Source: Reticulitermes lucifugus (lineage: Eukaryota; Arthropoda; Insecta; Blattodea; Rhinotermitidae). Taken from it: a stretch of 36,136 bases of DNA. The position numbers and the translations under genes were made by a program. The notes beneath the pieces were generated by a model that did not search any database, had not been told where the DNA came from, and was given only the letters and a program-made list of their open reading frames with translations. Positions 1-11,388 of the stretch are shown here, piece by piece. The stretch covers positions 21,614 through 57,749 of the forward strand of contig JAKCWW010000769.1 in assembly GCA_026260175.1 (NCBI GenBank). The letters are read 5' to 3'. The stretch's first letter is position 1, and each line of letters starts with the position of its first letter.

Positions 1-66
1 CTCAACCTCCTGGACCCCTCAGGGCCTGTCCAGGCCTGTAATGGGGTTGCTTTACCTTTACATGTG
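1..66 (+). mobile_element. SINE 3' tail (5' part outside the window)
   Basis: This is the 3' end of a short interspersed element cut off by the window edge. It closely matches the reverse complement of 25616-25681: both carry the core AGGGCCTGTCCAGGCCTGTA followed by a GCTTTACCTTTAC-type ending, at roughly 90% identity by eye. The other copy is joined, across a gap, to a tRNA-like head, which supports the SINE reading. The ending made of TTTACC units is the probable reverse-transcriptase recognition tail. An open reading frame crosses it but has no recognisable protein content. Confidence 0.75.
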
Positions 67-74
67 GGATAATT

Positions 75-300
75 CGGTCCGTAAATTGAATGTCACGGGA
101 TGGAGGTACTGGTTTCGAATCCTGGCAGAGATAGTGAATTTTCTCTTCACCCACGCGTCCAGACAGGCTTTAGTAACACATACAGCCTCCTATTCGATGA
201 AAATCAGGTGTTATCAGAGGTAAACCGGCCGGAACGTAAAGCTGAGGTGGTACTCGTGGTAACCAGGACTGCAGAGTAGCTGGAGTTGGATTCTAGCGCT
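75..300 (+). mobile_element. Degenerate tRNA-like SINE segment
   Basis: A sequence resembling an RNA polymerase III B box, GGTTTCGAATCC at 111-122 (consensus GGTTCGANTCC with one extra T), sits just after the first SINE tail. About 100 bases downstream there is a GTAAACCGGCCGG stretch that resembles internal parts of other insect SINEs. No target-site duplication or clear A box was found, so the ends are approximate. It may be an older SINE next to the first, or part of a composite element. Confidence 0.4.
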
Positions 301-3300
301 GTGGTTACAAGTGGAAGGATATTTTATAATCAAGCATTTTTATTGATAGGCAAGAGGGATAACGAAATATTAGTTTTTTAATATTTTGTACTAACGTTGC
401 TTTAATATATTAATATTGCTTCAACAGTTTTATTCCTACTACGTATTAGGTCCATATTCAGTTAAGTGTTTCAAACGGCAAAGGCTAATTCAGCATTGTT
501 AGGGTAGCACATTAATTATGCATTGATTGTCATTACGTTTCAATTATGTGAAGACATTTGAGATTTGTAAAATAAAAAATCCCTTTTTAAAAAAAGTTTA
601 GAAAAGAGCGTGAGGTTTTTGTATATTTTGTTAAGATTTTATTTATGAAGTCCTTCCAGGTACGCTAAACAGAAGTGCTTTCATCGTATTTTCAAAGGGT
701 TATCAAAAAAGCAGATAATTTGTTTTGTACTTGAATGAATTTATGCCGTAGTTTCAGGAAGCAAAGCCAGTGATATAAGAGGTTCTGGCAAGTGTAATGT
801 AGAGAATTTCTGTAAACAGGTGTAATGGCAACAATTCTCCGAATTTTGATATAAGGGTTTATAAACTGCTGCTTCTCTGTGGGGTTGGAAAAGAAACCTC
901 ACTGTGGCGAAGGCTGCGATGTACTGACAGTTACGGCTTACTAGTGTGAATGTTTTCACCATCCTTCACCCGAAATTCCAGTAAGCTTGAATTACAGTAG
1001 GTTACGAGAGAGTCTTCAAAAGCTCCCACAGTCGATAACGCAATATTTACGTTTATAGGTCCTCGCTGTCCCTTTCAAATTAGTCCCTCCGAAATTACGC
1101 AACGGGTCCAGACTTTCTGCCAGTGCTAGAAACACCGCTGCAACTGACGTTTTGGAATCGCATGTAGCAAGGCCAGTTATATTTCCTGAATTTCAGGGAC
1201 ATCATGGAAATGATGCCCTCGTAGCTCCGTTCTCGTAATCCGAAACAAGGAAAATTATAACGGGCCAAACGAATCTAGTATGGAGGGTGGAGGATCACAA
1301 CCATATTTCTAGCTGCCAAAAAATTTGGCATTGACATTGTCAAGGTGTAAAAACCAATCCAGTTTGCTCCATCATTTCGAAGGTTTTCGGCAGACTTTTT
1401 CCCTCAGATGTTGCAAACCCTCCCGGTACTGATGTTTAAACTTTCGGCTTGAAAGAAAGCATTTATCTTATACGATGAGCTCACATTCAACAGCGATCAC
1501 CAACATGTTCTTTATGTTCGGCCTGATTTGCTCGCATTCTTCGAACGTGCATAGAACGAATCTTGACACTCAGAAGCCTGGTGTTTTATTTCTGAGTCAT
1601 GGCAGTAAATACACGTTGTCTGTCACATTTCCGATTCTGTTTCCGCAATTTGAACCAAAACGCAAAGCAAATGCCTTGTTCCTTCAAACCGGTCATTAGA
1701 ATATCCCGGATCGTGCATCACACGCACAAACACAAACACCCGTTTATGAGCAACGGGGTGGGGGGGGGTTATGGCAGCAAATCTCAGTAGGATGACTCAG
1801 AAGATAGCAAAACTATGACATGTAGTGGTAGGAAGCTGTATTGCTTGCCGTTCTCGGTCCTAGCAGGGAGTTCGAGAACTCTAGGATAAGCTTTCAGATA
1901 CGAGTATTACGTATCATGGGAGTCATTTTGTCTACTTCCGTCTCTTTAGAAAAGTTAGGCGAAAAGTCTTAATGGCCCGAGTTGATACTCTTGGATGAGA
2001 AGGTAAACCGGCACTTCGTTTCGCCTGTGCCACGGGAGCAGTTGTGCCTGAATTTAAGGAAACGTGTACGTGAACGAAAGTCCCACGAGACGATAAAAAT
2101 GTCCATATGTTTTTGTGAGGCCTGCACGAGTTAAAACAGCAGCGCGTGAGTCCAGAGGAAGTGGAAGATGGAAAGAGATTTTTATCTAGGCTAAGAGAGA
2201 AAGTGACTGTTGTGAATATTAATAAATCGCAGAACCAGTAAGGTGTAAAGTAGCGAAACTGAAGGACAGTTAATACTAGACAAAAAGAGATCACGGCAAA
2301 ATGTAAACAGTGGCCATGGTTATTGTTTCAGCGAAAAGCTGCACCAAGTATGAGGCACATTACGTTACTGAAACGAAGCTTACACCAATAAAACTATGGA
2401 AGAGGATACGAATTTACAAAAAAAATTGATGTTAGATTTAAAAAGTTGCTGAATTAAAATCACTGCACATTAAAAATAAAAAGAATCTCAGTTCAAGCTA
2501 ATGAGTTTTCCTACGCAAGAACGTTGAAAAACAGTGGCCATTATAAAATTATCCTGGCTACTTTCTCTTTCCATTAGTACATTATTTTCCTCAACACGCC
2601 GAACTTGCCCCACTTTCCATTGTGCTGTCAGTTTCATTAGTCTGCTACAGGGTATCATTAACCGATAATAAACTCCCAACTGTTATATGTTCTATGACAT
2701 CAAAAACATTAATTATAGTGCAACTACAGCGGATTTTTATGACCGCTTGAATTAATGAAAATCATAAATACGAGAAGATTATATGCACATAAGCCAGTTC
2801 TGTATCGTGTCTACTTCCGATATAAAATAAGCAGGTTTTTCCTTCTCAAATGGAGGGTGTCGATCGAGAGACAGACAATTCACTCGGGGTGTCAAATGTC
2901 TCTACTGCCGCTGAGGTATGACAAACACGCGGGACTGAGCAGTGCAACATTCAAGAGCATGCGACATTTCGCAGAGTTGTCACACTTGTGACACTGTGGG
3001 CTTCCACTACACTTGTGATACACTAAATTCGATACACGAATGGATTTAAAAGTTTATGTGTTCCTCACCACTATAAATTGTTTTCTGACTTGTAAGCGGT
3101 TCAGTGGTACTGTTAACAACTTCATTGCTGATTTGTTTTCATTCATTTAGTAGCCGGCTCAGATACGCATTATTTCAGTAATTATAACACGAGGTCAGGT
3201 GATCCAAGTGGCTTCGTAATTTACGTTTCGCAATGTACTACTTAGAAGGTCGGCACAATAGACCTTCCAAAATCATTCGATTTTCACTACTGTTATTTGA

Positions 3301-3526
3301 TCAATGCCTATACTTAAAAAGCTATAATAAGTAGGGTGAGAGAATTTGTATGGATTTCAGTTTTTCAAAACAGGATGCATATGTTGGACTACTGTAATCA
3401 CAGAACAAATTTTGGGTTTCATAAAGGTAAATAATTTCGTGAGAAGGTAAATGACTCTATCAGTTTCTCAAGGCAGACTCCTCAGCGGAGTTAGTTATAC
3501 ATCAGTGCCACTGGTCTCCGAACAGG
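301..3526. other. Non-coding stretch, no gene recognised
   Basis: AT-rich sequence with many stops in all frames. The longest frame, about 120 codons on the minus strand at 1932-2294, has no domain, signal peptide or conserved motif I recognise, and it lies in a slightly more GC-rich patch. A homopolymer of nine G occurs near 1760. I see no repeats, RNA genes or promoter-like clusters that I can support. Confidence 0.6.
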
Positions 3527-3529
3527 AAT

Positions 3530-3660
3530 ATTGGCCTAACATCGCAATATCGCAAAATATATAGGCCTATCATAACAACACTGCAAAAATACATGACATG
3601 AGATCATCGTAGAACATATAGGGCTTGCATTACAACATCGCGGACTATAGAGGCCTATTT
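3530..3660. repeat. Degenerate tandem repeat with GGCCTA units
   Basis: Loosely similar segments begin near 3533, 3564, 3621 and 3652. The first three read roughly GGCCTA-CAT-ACAACA-(C/T)GCA, and the fourth is only AGGCCTATTT. Spacing is irregular (about 31-57 bases) and copies are strongly diverged, so this may be an old short tandem array or several insertions of one short motif. Confidence 0.3.
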
Positions 3661-5656
3661 ACTCAGTAATTGTACTTGTAAGCTTGACTGTCACTATTAG
3701 CACTAAGAATTGACGACAAGCTGTAGAAGACATAATATATTCACTTACTCGTGATTATCAACATGAATAAATTTAATGTATAAACATTCATAGTTTTAGA
3801 ACTTGGATTCCAATTTGTACAGATCACCTAAAGCTGAGGAGGCAGTTCAATAAAATACGTACGTTACTGAATAACCTTCAGATAATAGGAGCCTAGATAG
3901 CCCACTCAGCATCGGATCCAGGGGTTCATTATACGATAGGAAAATTGAGTTTCGATTGCAAGGTTTCGGAGAACTTGCTGCCTCTCACTTGTAGCTGAAA
4001 ATGTGGCAACTTCTAGGGAACGACTCGTTACCAAATTCCAGAAGATAGTGATCTTCATAGTCGCCGTCATGTCTCTCACATGTCGACGCATTTAAGAACA
4101 CCGACGTAAGAATTCTAAGATTATGATAAGGCAAGAAACAGCTTGCACCCTGTTACATTGTAAATGGTAGGGCGACAGTATGAGTTAGAGGAAGCTAGCG
4201 ATGGCGCATACAACTTGCATCATACACATGACAGTTAATCATAGGGCCTTTAGTGGGGGACCCTGGAAACAGAAGAACTTCAAAAGCCGTCAAGTAAAGT
4301 CCTCCTTAGAATGAACAAAATTTTAGGACTACAAAAACTGGCCCTTAAGTAAATCGACCAAAATCGGAATAAGGAAGTCACAACACGACTTGCTGTGCAC
4401 CTACAATGCTGGGCCTGATCATAATGAGCGCCGTAGCAAATCTGGCTTTGTTACTGCAGGTAAAAAGGACAGACGTAATAACACCGACAAGTGATTTTCG
4501 ATTCTTTCTTTCGATTAACACTTTAAAGTAATCATGCTACAAGTGCTGGCAAGAGAGGCGATACAAACGTGCCAAACTCATAAGGTTTTTGGCGTTACAC
4601 GATATTTAATCACGATAACCAACGATAAATTCGAAAAGAAGGAAGAAGAAGGTGTCATAGTGTGAGATAACCCGCCGATATTCGACCTAGATTAAGGAAA
4701 ACCAGGGGAATCATCTGTCAGCGCAGATATCTGCTGATTTACGAATCGAGTATCCCTTTAATACACTCAAGACATGTTACTGCTCTGCTAACCTGCTCAA
4801 CAGTAACGTTCAAACTCGCACTTTCTTAGGATTTAGAGCAAACTGTTGAAAACAAGGTTCCCAAATGAACCCTTTTCATAAAGCTACCGTTGGTAGACGA
4901 ATAAAAGAGGTGGAGTGAATAGAGCAATCAGACGTGTCGGAGTTACCATTCTCGTTCACAGGATAAGGAACTTCTGGCACCGGAAATACGGACTGTCTTT
5001 CATTTTATTGAACCACAATATAACTCGAGTTAATAAAACTTTTTTTATTGTTTAAAAGCATTAAAATATGACATAATCAATTAAAGTTTTCAAGCAGACT
5101 GTGGTCAAATGTAAAATACTAAATATTTCAGTTAAACAGACCTCAAGTCAACCGGAGACGTGTATTGAACCCTAACAATCAAGGTGGTTACTATATGCGC
5201 CTTATGCTTTAACTTAATTTCAAAATCTACACACAAAAAATATTTATGGTTCTCGTATAATATCATAATAAATAATGAATATTTCCCTAAAATATGAGCT
5301 GAGTAGTCTTTATAAGTCAAAGCAGTCTGAAGATTCAAATTTTCTGTAATGTTACGTTGTCGTGTCCATTAGTAAATATCTACGTTAAGAAGGGCCGTAG
5401 TGCCTTCATTTCCAGAGTTAGGATGTCCAAGGAGAATTACATCTTCACCAACAAACGCCGTCAGAATCCCACATCTCGCAACGATGAGCAGTTTGTTAGC
5501 CATCTACATTTGACATATTTAGATGAAAGGCTAAAAGAGTTAATTTTTCCACTCAAGTGAGAATTCCTTATGAATCTAACAAACCTACAGCTCTTCCTTT
5601 ATTCGAAATAAGGCGAATATCGCAATCGACTAGTTATCAATTTTGTATCCTATTCT
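3661..5656. other. Non-coding stretch, no gene recognised
   Basis: AT-rich DNA without a frame longer than about 70 codons and without a recognisable protein motif. No structured repeat was found. The small frame at 5357-5560, rich in basic residues, reminded me weakly of transposon-derived peptides, but I could not support an assignment. Confidence 0.55.
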
Positions 5657-5670
5657 GCGGCCGCGAATTC
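5657..5670. other. Adjacent NotI and EcoRI sites (adaptor-like 14-mer)
   Basis: GCGGCCGC is immediately followed by GAATTC. The 14-mer is the exact reverse complement of a widely used EcoRI-NotI cloning adaptor. It lies in AT-rich DNA, where an eight-base GC-only site is rare. The downstream bases (AATTCAATCCTCAG) also resemble a mutated tRNA B box, so a decayed SINE head is an equally possible explanation. Confidence 0.5.
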
Positions 5671-6253
5671 AATCCTCAGCCTGAAATATGGCACCCTGAA
5701 ATTTTCAGTGGCTTTCTTTTATCCATCCCACTACTATAACTCTACTACGTCACGACTGCTTCCATCCAAATCCTTTACAATTCATTATGCATTAATAACC
5801 CCACCATTCGACGTTATAAAATCTGAGTTACTGACGTTAACAAAGTAACTCTTTCAGAATCGCAATATTGTTTGCTATTGTTTCTGCATCTACACTTAAA
5901 GACAGTACCCGTTTAATTTATTTGTATCTCCTTAATCTGGTCTAATTTTGTAACGCAGCCTTTCCAGAAAATGGAGAGATTATAGGGAGACAAGTTAAAG
6001 AAGTTTTCCATATTTGGCAGATTAATACTGAGACTGGTAAAAAAGTGTGATATTTGAGGTTACAACAGTGATGTTACTAAAGCGTCAATGCTTCTGAGAC
6101 GTGATCCTAGACACAGCCTCACATCCCAGACGGACTGTATCTGGTAGAAACATTTTAAAACAACCACTAACTTTAAACTTCGTAAATATTTTTTAAGTCT
6201 GTGAAAAACTGTGTACTTTAATAACAGTACTGATTGATTCCTCAAACTTAAAC
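5671..6253. other. Non-coding stretch, no gene recognised
   Basis: AT-rich sequence with only short frames in every register. I see no RNA gene, array or transposon signature here before the direct repeat that starts the next element. Confidence 0.55.
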
Positions 6254-6309
6254 ATATCTGGTTTCAAATTTTATGTTGTACGAGTATGTACCGTGCATTT
6301 TATCGCGAG

Positions 6310-6532
6310 TTTAAGTCAAAACCAACAAATGCACAAGATTATTAGCAAGTGTAAGATGTATTTACAACCCCTGCGTATGTTACGGCAAATACATTGCAAA
6401 TCCTCAGGAGGTATTTATCAAAGAACTACAAGTAAGTATTGCATCCAAATCGTACACAATAGTTGGTTTTACAATAGAAGTATTTACGCAGCTTACAATG
6501 TTAAAATGTATAGATGCATGAAATTATAAAAT
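6310..6532. repeat. Inverted repeat, left arm
   Basis: This pairs with 6551-6769. Differences are scattered substitutions and small indels, so the arms have been diverging for some time. The minus strand of this arm keeps CTGAGGA at 6401-6407, but the GAAA of the hammerhead core has become GTAA (6380-6383). Confidence 0.85.
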
Positions 6533-6550
6533 TCTTGTTCTTAATTTTTT

Positions 6551-6769
6551 ATTTTATAATTTCATGCATCTATATATTTTAACATTGTAAGCTGCGTAAA
6601 TACTTCTACTGTAAAACCAACTATTGTGTATTTGGAAGCAAAATGTACTTGTAGTTCTTTGATAAATACCCCCTGAGGATGGCAATTTTTGTGCCGAAAT
6701 ATATGTAGGGGTTATAAATGCATCTTATAATTGTTAATAATCTTATGCATTTGTTGGTTTTCACTTAAA
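6551..6769. repeat. Inverted repeat, right arm
   Basis: Reverse complement of 6310-6532 across an 18-base spacer. It ends exactly at the first base of the right-hand 13-bp direct repeat. It contains the intact copy of the hammerhead-like core on the plus strand. Confidence 0.85.
6668..6712 (+). ncRNA. Candidate hammerhead ribozyme, type I-like
   Basis: Conserved-core parts appear in the right order. Stem I is ACCCC (6668-6672) with GGGGT (6708-6712). CTGAGGA (6673-6679) fits CUGANGA. Stem II is GGCA (6681-6684) with TGCC (6692-6695). GAAA is at 6696-6699. A very short stem III runs over 6699-6706, ending in U6706, followed by A6707 as the base at the cleavage position. Penelope-like elements and retrozymes are known to carry hammerheads with tiny stem III. 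Weak points are one extra T (6680) between CTGAGGA and stem II, and only about two pairs in stem III. Activity is not shown by sequence alone. Confidence 0.5.
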
Positions 6770-6781
6770 TATCTGGTTTCA

Positions 6782-8017
6782 GTGACGTAATATGAAGGAA
6801 TTCTAGAAATTTCATATTCCTCTGGCCTCAGTCTTTCGCCATGTTCACATAAAAATTACTAAATGGAACCTTACGTCTCAGCTGGAACTAGAAACAGAAG
6901 ACAATGAAGTTATCGTGAATCGTTCATCCGGTAAGTCCAGAATATCAGCAATACGGCCCAGTGCAATTCCTGGAACCTCTTTGTGAAGCTTTTACAGTAT
7001 AAAATATACGTTTTCTCTCTCCGGAAGTGAGCCTATATAACATATGGCAGTAAATGTAAATTTTTCAGAAATATTCGCCGAGTCTGCTTCCGACGTTTAA
7101 TATTAAAGCCACTTCCACAATTCTGTGCTACATAAACACGGTAGGTTCTTAAAAAAGGAAGAGCATATGACGTAGGCTTTGCGCATTTGAAAGTCCTCAA
7201 GGATAAGAACTTAAAATAATATGGAATTTTAAAATTTGTACGCACTTCTATGTGAATTTACATAGTTTTACGGAAACTAAGCACGTAAGGAATCACTTTA
7301 ACAATATGGACTTCTTCAAAGTCATTCTAAGCCCAAGGCCAATCCAATCGCTGAATGTTCTTCTATTTCATAAAAAAAACAATTCTAAGGAGTAAAGTTG
7401 CCCTTCAAAAGCTCTTAGTCGATCAGACGTCCATGACTTCTCCACATTTTATATAACCCGAATGATCATTGCCGATGTCACAAAATTCCGCCTGCATTAC
7501 ATGAATCCATTACACACCCTCACACATTATTTTACGATCAATATTAGTCTTACAGACCGTAACTCGTCTGGAATATTCAAATTTTCCGCCCATAATTTTG
7601 TATGCATTTTTTGCTGCCAAACGGCTGATGTACTTGTGTTGTTTCAGTCCTTCTTAAGTTACAGTAATGTTGGCTGAGTTCCAGTCACGCTGAAAATCTT
7701 TATCGCAAGGCATATGCGTGATTAATTTAGATGAATACATGGCGACAACAACGTGGGTAACACTGATACTACAAATAATCATTTATTTTGTCAATCAGCC
7801 TCCTCACCGGAGATATTTCGACACAATTTAATCTTCCAAGTACAGACCACATAATGAGAATGGATATTAAATATGTAGGAAGATATTCTGAAGTGAAACA
7901 TTTTGAAGCGTCAGGTTTATTAAATGGAATCAATTAGAGCAACACACTTGTTGGGAAGTGACCGACATGAAGGGGGTTTCACTCGAACGGCTAGCGAACA
8001 AACTATCGTTCAACCAT
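6782..8017. other. Non-coding stretch, no gene recognised
   Basis: AT-rich DNA. Frames of about 70 codons at 7033-7245 (minus) and 7462-7677 (plus) show no domain or codon-use signal that I can recognise. No repeat structure was seen. Confidence 0.55.
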
Positions 8018-8068
8018 CAGCAACAGCAGCAGCAGCAGCAGTAACAGCAGCAGCAACAACAACAGTAA
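8018..8068. repeat. CAG/CAA trinucleotide microsatellite
   Basis: An imperfect run of CAG and CAA triplets, interrupted by a TAA. It gives a short alanine- or glutamine-like run in an open frame (7924-8163). Without splice sites, a longer frame or a conserved flank, I treat it as a simple repeat and not as a coding polyglutamine tract. Confidence 0.85.
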
Positions 8069-8784
8069 TTCATAAGATGTCAAAGTCTACATATCCAAAT
8101 TTAGGTTTATGTAATAAGAACTATCAGATGCACATTATAGAAGTAGCAAGCCGGGACCCGTAACACTGGTCCTTATGAAATATTACTAAGTAACCGGGTA
8201 CAACTTTCTTTATGTCATTATGTTGCCCTTCTTCATTTCATCGCCCTAATAATAGTTGGTGAATAGTGCAAAACACAGAGTTCTTTATCACGCAGTTTTC
8301 TCCAGCTTCCCTTTAATGTATGTCTCCCGTCCCAGTTATTCTCCCCAGCATTCTCTTCTCAAACACCCTCAGCTTTTTCATAGAGTGAAATACCAAGATT
8401 CACAATGACATCAGGCAAATAAAAGTACACACAGTCGATAAAAATGTGCGACACCAATCCAAACGTCTATAAAGTCATTGACACCAGCTCCTTCTCCCTT
8501 CCAACCTCGCCTCTATCCTGGAATTGACGATAGCCATTATAAATGACCAAGATTGGCTATATAACCAATGGCGCACAGCTCACACTGCCTTTCGCAAAAA
8601 AAACTGTCAGTCATTGTCCACAACATTGATGTCTCTAATTGAAGCAGGCGATTGACGAATATCCGGACACGTGTCTATCCATTCCCTAATTAAATTAAAT
8701 TACAGAAATCAATACTGTAGTTGCTCGGCTTTCTTTAAACACAATTTCTGGAATATTTGGCTGGTTGACTGACACAAGAGTATA
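8069..8784. other. Non-coding stretch, no gene recognised
   Basis: AT-rich DNA with short frames only and no repeat or RNA feature that I can support. Confidence 0.55.
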
Positions 8785-9070
8785 CCGTACCCGCAACAGC
8801 GACTAGGATACGGACTGCACGACCGAGGAAACGTGGTTCAATTCCCTGCAGGTGAAAGAGATTCTTCTATCTCCAAAGAGTCCAGACTAGCTCTGCGGCT
8901 CACACGTCCACGCACTCAATGTGAACAGTGGGCTTTTACCCAGGGCAAAGCGGCCGTGACGTGAAGCTGATCACTCAGCTACTTCTAGTGCCATGTTACG
9001 AGTTTGTAGAACTACATCTCTGCTCCTACACATGGTTTCATGGCTTGCTCATGGACAAATTTATAACGAC
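8785..9070 (+). mobile_element. tRNA-derived SINE, copy A of a two-copy family
   Basis: A perfect match to the RNA polymerase III B-box consensus, GGTTCAATTCC, lies at 8835-8845, about 40 bases after a tRNA-like segment that could hold an A box. The body and tail align by eye with the SINE at 11910-12196: both have CGCACTCAA in the middle and a TTCATGG...GCTCATGGACAA-type segment near the end. No clear target-site duplication was found, so the ends are estimates. Confidence 0.65.
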
Positions 9071-11190
9071 CTCTGGTTGAGAAACATTGCATTATGGTTT
9101 ATTTAAGATTCTGACATTGTCTAAAAACATATGGCCAATAATACGTTGCAAAGAACGTAGATCAAAGACATCGTGACCAAATTTCAAGTAATATCCTTAT
9201 ATTTGCATGTATGGAGAGGGAAGTCTCAGATACGGTAGCCGATATCCGGGACGGGCTTCAATTTGGACCTCCCTAATACAAAGCAGGAGTGCTGCCTATT
9301 ATGCTGTAACTTTCAACAACTAATTGCTAAAGGGACTTCAGACTCGACGGAGTGATACTCTCAAACTGCTGCTGAAAAAAATTAGAAAAATGACGTTACA
9401 ATTCCTTATTAATATCTGATCGACTACTCAAAATCATACCCATAGTTACCACTTCTCAAAAGGTGTATTATATCAAAATAAGACTTATTATATTCACATC
9501 ATTATTACAATTAGTACAAACACCGTAGAAATTTCAAAGGGACAGTTTGATAATTCCCGTCTCTAGCTACAGTTTCCACGGATATGATCCTTCTGGTTAG
9601 CTGCTGTTACACGTCAGCCTTATATTTATATATGTACGGAAATAATTTAACGCAGAATTCATTACTGTATTTCCTACGAACAGAGACTTTGAGCTCTTAA
9701 AACGAACCGCAACTGTACTGTCATAAACTGCTGTTTTATCTCGCTGTTCTGAAGTGGTGAATTACAGCGTCGGTTTTCAAGCGCCGTACTTTCATTCTCA
9801 TATATCATCGGCGTGAGACAGAAAATCAAGGAAATGGAAACGCCGTTCCAATGGTCTCCAAATCCAGCACAGGTTCTCCTTCTGTGAAGTCGTTACAAGG
9901 CATTAGTTTCTCAAGATTCCATCTCATTGTTTAGATGTATGAATCTGATAACGCATAGCCGTCAGCATTTTAATAAATACTGATACAAGCCCACTGTCTG
10001 AGCGTCAGCATTCTGAAGCTACACTGCACTCAAGACACAACACATCTTTACTCAACAAACACTGCATCATGTTTCTATGTAGATTAAATAAGCTTCGCAC
10101 TGGCATCACAATCGTCTTAAATTAAAGTTTCTGAACGTACAAAGCGTAATATAAAGTAAATGTTATATTCGGTACAGTTCCACACAATGTACTAATAACC
10201 ATATAAAATGGCAAGGTGTTTTTTGACGATTTTATAAGATTGCAATGATTACACGAAGACAGTTACATCGAAACACATTTCTGTAAGTCTCCTCCCCGAT
10301 ATAAGATTATTACGTAATTAAAGATTTGCTCTTTGACGGAAATGAGGTTTAGAAATTTAAGTTCCTACTTCATTTATTGGGTAAGCCTTTTGGGCTGTCT
10401 TATAAAGCTACAAATATTCGATGCTAGTAATTAAGGAAAGTCTAACACATCAAAATTTCATGCGATACGTTGAAAGATTCTGCTGAAACGTGTGGACGAA
10501 GATAATACAAGGAACATAAATTTAACAAAAGTTTATACGTACCCAGCAACGACAGAAGGGTGTAACCCATGTTTATAACGCTGCACATGGTTGCGTACGC
10601 TTTAAGGTCCACAATCATGAACGTAAAACTGCAGCAATGACCCTTATATGCAGGTGTGTTACATCTTCAACTAATGCGGTAATAAACTTGAAAATATACG
10701 CATGTGAAGGGTATTAAAATTTTCGTAGAACTGATAAGTGAAAAGTAAAAAGTTTTTTATATACGTATTTGACCCGTTCTTATGATGGAGAAAATGTTGG
10801 TAAGTTATACCGTATAAATAACAGCATGTTCACAAAATGAATTTCTGATTGTGTTTTTAAAATTTGGACTGAGGCTTTTGTATCGCTCAGTTTTTCAGCC
10901 AGTTATATTCGTAGGTTACATGAAGGCACCCTCTTATCTGGACAGAAATACAGTGTCAAATGAGATAAATGTATCCTTACAATCCATGAATAATTAAGGT
11001 CAGGGAGGAGACAGTCGTGGCCTTTTTCAGCATAATATCCCATCTGTCTAAGAGGCTAAGAATGTCAAAAAGAGTCAGGAGGACTAAGAATCGCTTCGAG
11101 ATTGTAAGTTCATATCTCAAGAATACAATTCTTCTTAACAGTCTGATCCTTGAAGAAGAGGCACTGCGTTGCCACGAAATGCCGGGAACC
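9071..11190. other. Non-coding stretch, no gene recognised
   Basis: About 2 kb of AT-rich sequence without a frame above 60 codons for most of its length. The 99-codon frame starting at 11017 has no recognised domain. No repeats, hairpins or RNA genes were identified. Confidence 0.55.
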
Positions 11191-11192
11191 GA

Positions 11193-11250
11193 TCATTCAG
11201 TGGCGCAGCGTCTTGTGCCAGAAGACCGGAATCCTCGTTCCGTAACTAAC
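11193..11250 (+). mobile_element. Possible decayed tRNA-like SINE head
   Basis: TCAGTGGCGCAGCG resembles an A-box region, and CCGGAATCCTCGTTCC looks like a B box that has lost about five bases (the TTCGA part). The spacing is roughly right. The match is weak and no tail or target-site duplication was found. Confidence 0.25.
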
Positions 11251-11343
11251 TGTTTCGAATATAACCCATTGAAGAAGACACGTAATACAGCCCAGAAAAA
11301 ATGTAGGCTGTCATAAATACAGAAGGCTTGAGCAGACGATGTT

Positions 11344-11388
11344 AATACTACTACTACTACTACTAATAATAATAATAATAATAATAGG
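11344..11388. repeat. ACT/AAT trinucleotide microsatellite
   Basis: A run of ACT triplets passes directly into a run of AAT triplets. It accounts for the Leu/Val-rich stretch in a minus-strand open frame that is not a gene. Confidence 0.9.

Larger units (their letters stand above)
6254..6781. mobile_element. Palindromic insertion with 13-bp direct repeats (Penelope/retrozyme-like)
   Basis: ATATCTGGTTTCA occurs exactly at 6254-6266 and again at 6769-6781, as expected of a target-site duplication. Between them lie an unpaired left segment (6267-6309), a left arm (6310-6532), an 18-base spacer rich in T, and a right arm (6551-6769) that is the reverse complement of the left at about 90% by eye. 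The right arm meets the right direct repeat exactly. No protein is encoded. The right arm carries CTGAGGA, a small stem and GAAA, the core layout of a hammerhead ribozyme as found in Penelope-like elements and retrozymes. The likely reading is a retroelement-derived insertion with an inverted duplication. A foldback MITE is the alternative, but the long direct repeat and ribozyme core favour retrotransposition. Confidence 0.7.

Noticed and set aside
1932..2294. A 120-codon minus frame as a candidate host exon.
   Set aside because: No recognised domain, no convincing splice sites and ordinary composition. Chance frames of this size are expected in 36 kb.
7924..8163. A 79-codon plus frame with an Ala/Thr-rich run.
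   Set aside because: The run comes from the CAG/CAA microsatellite, and the flanks show no conserved protein.
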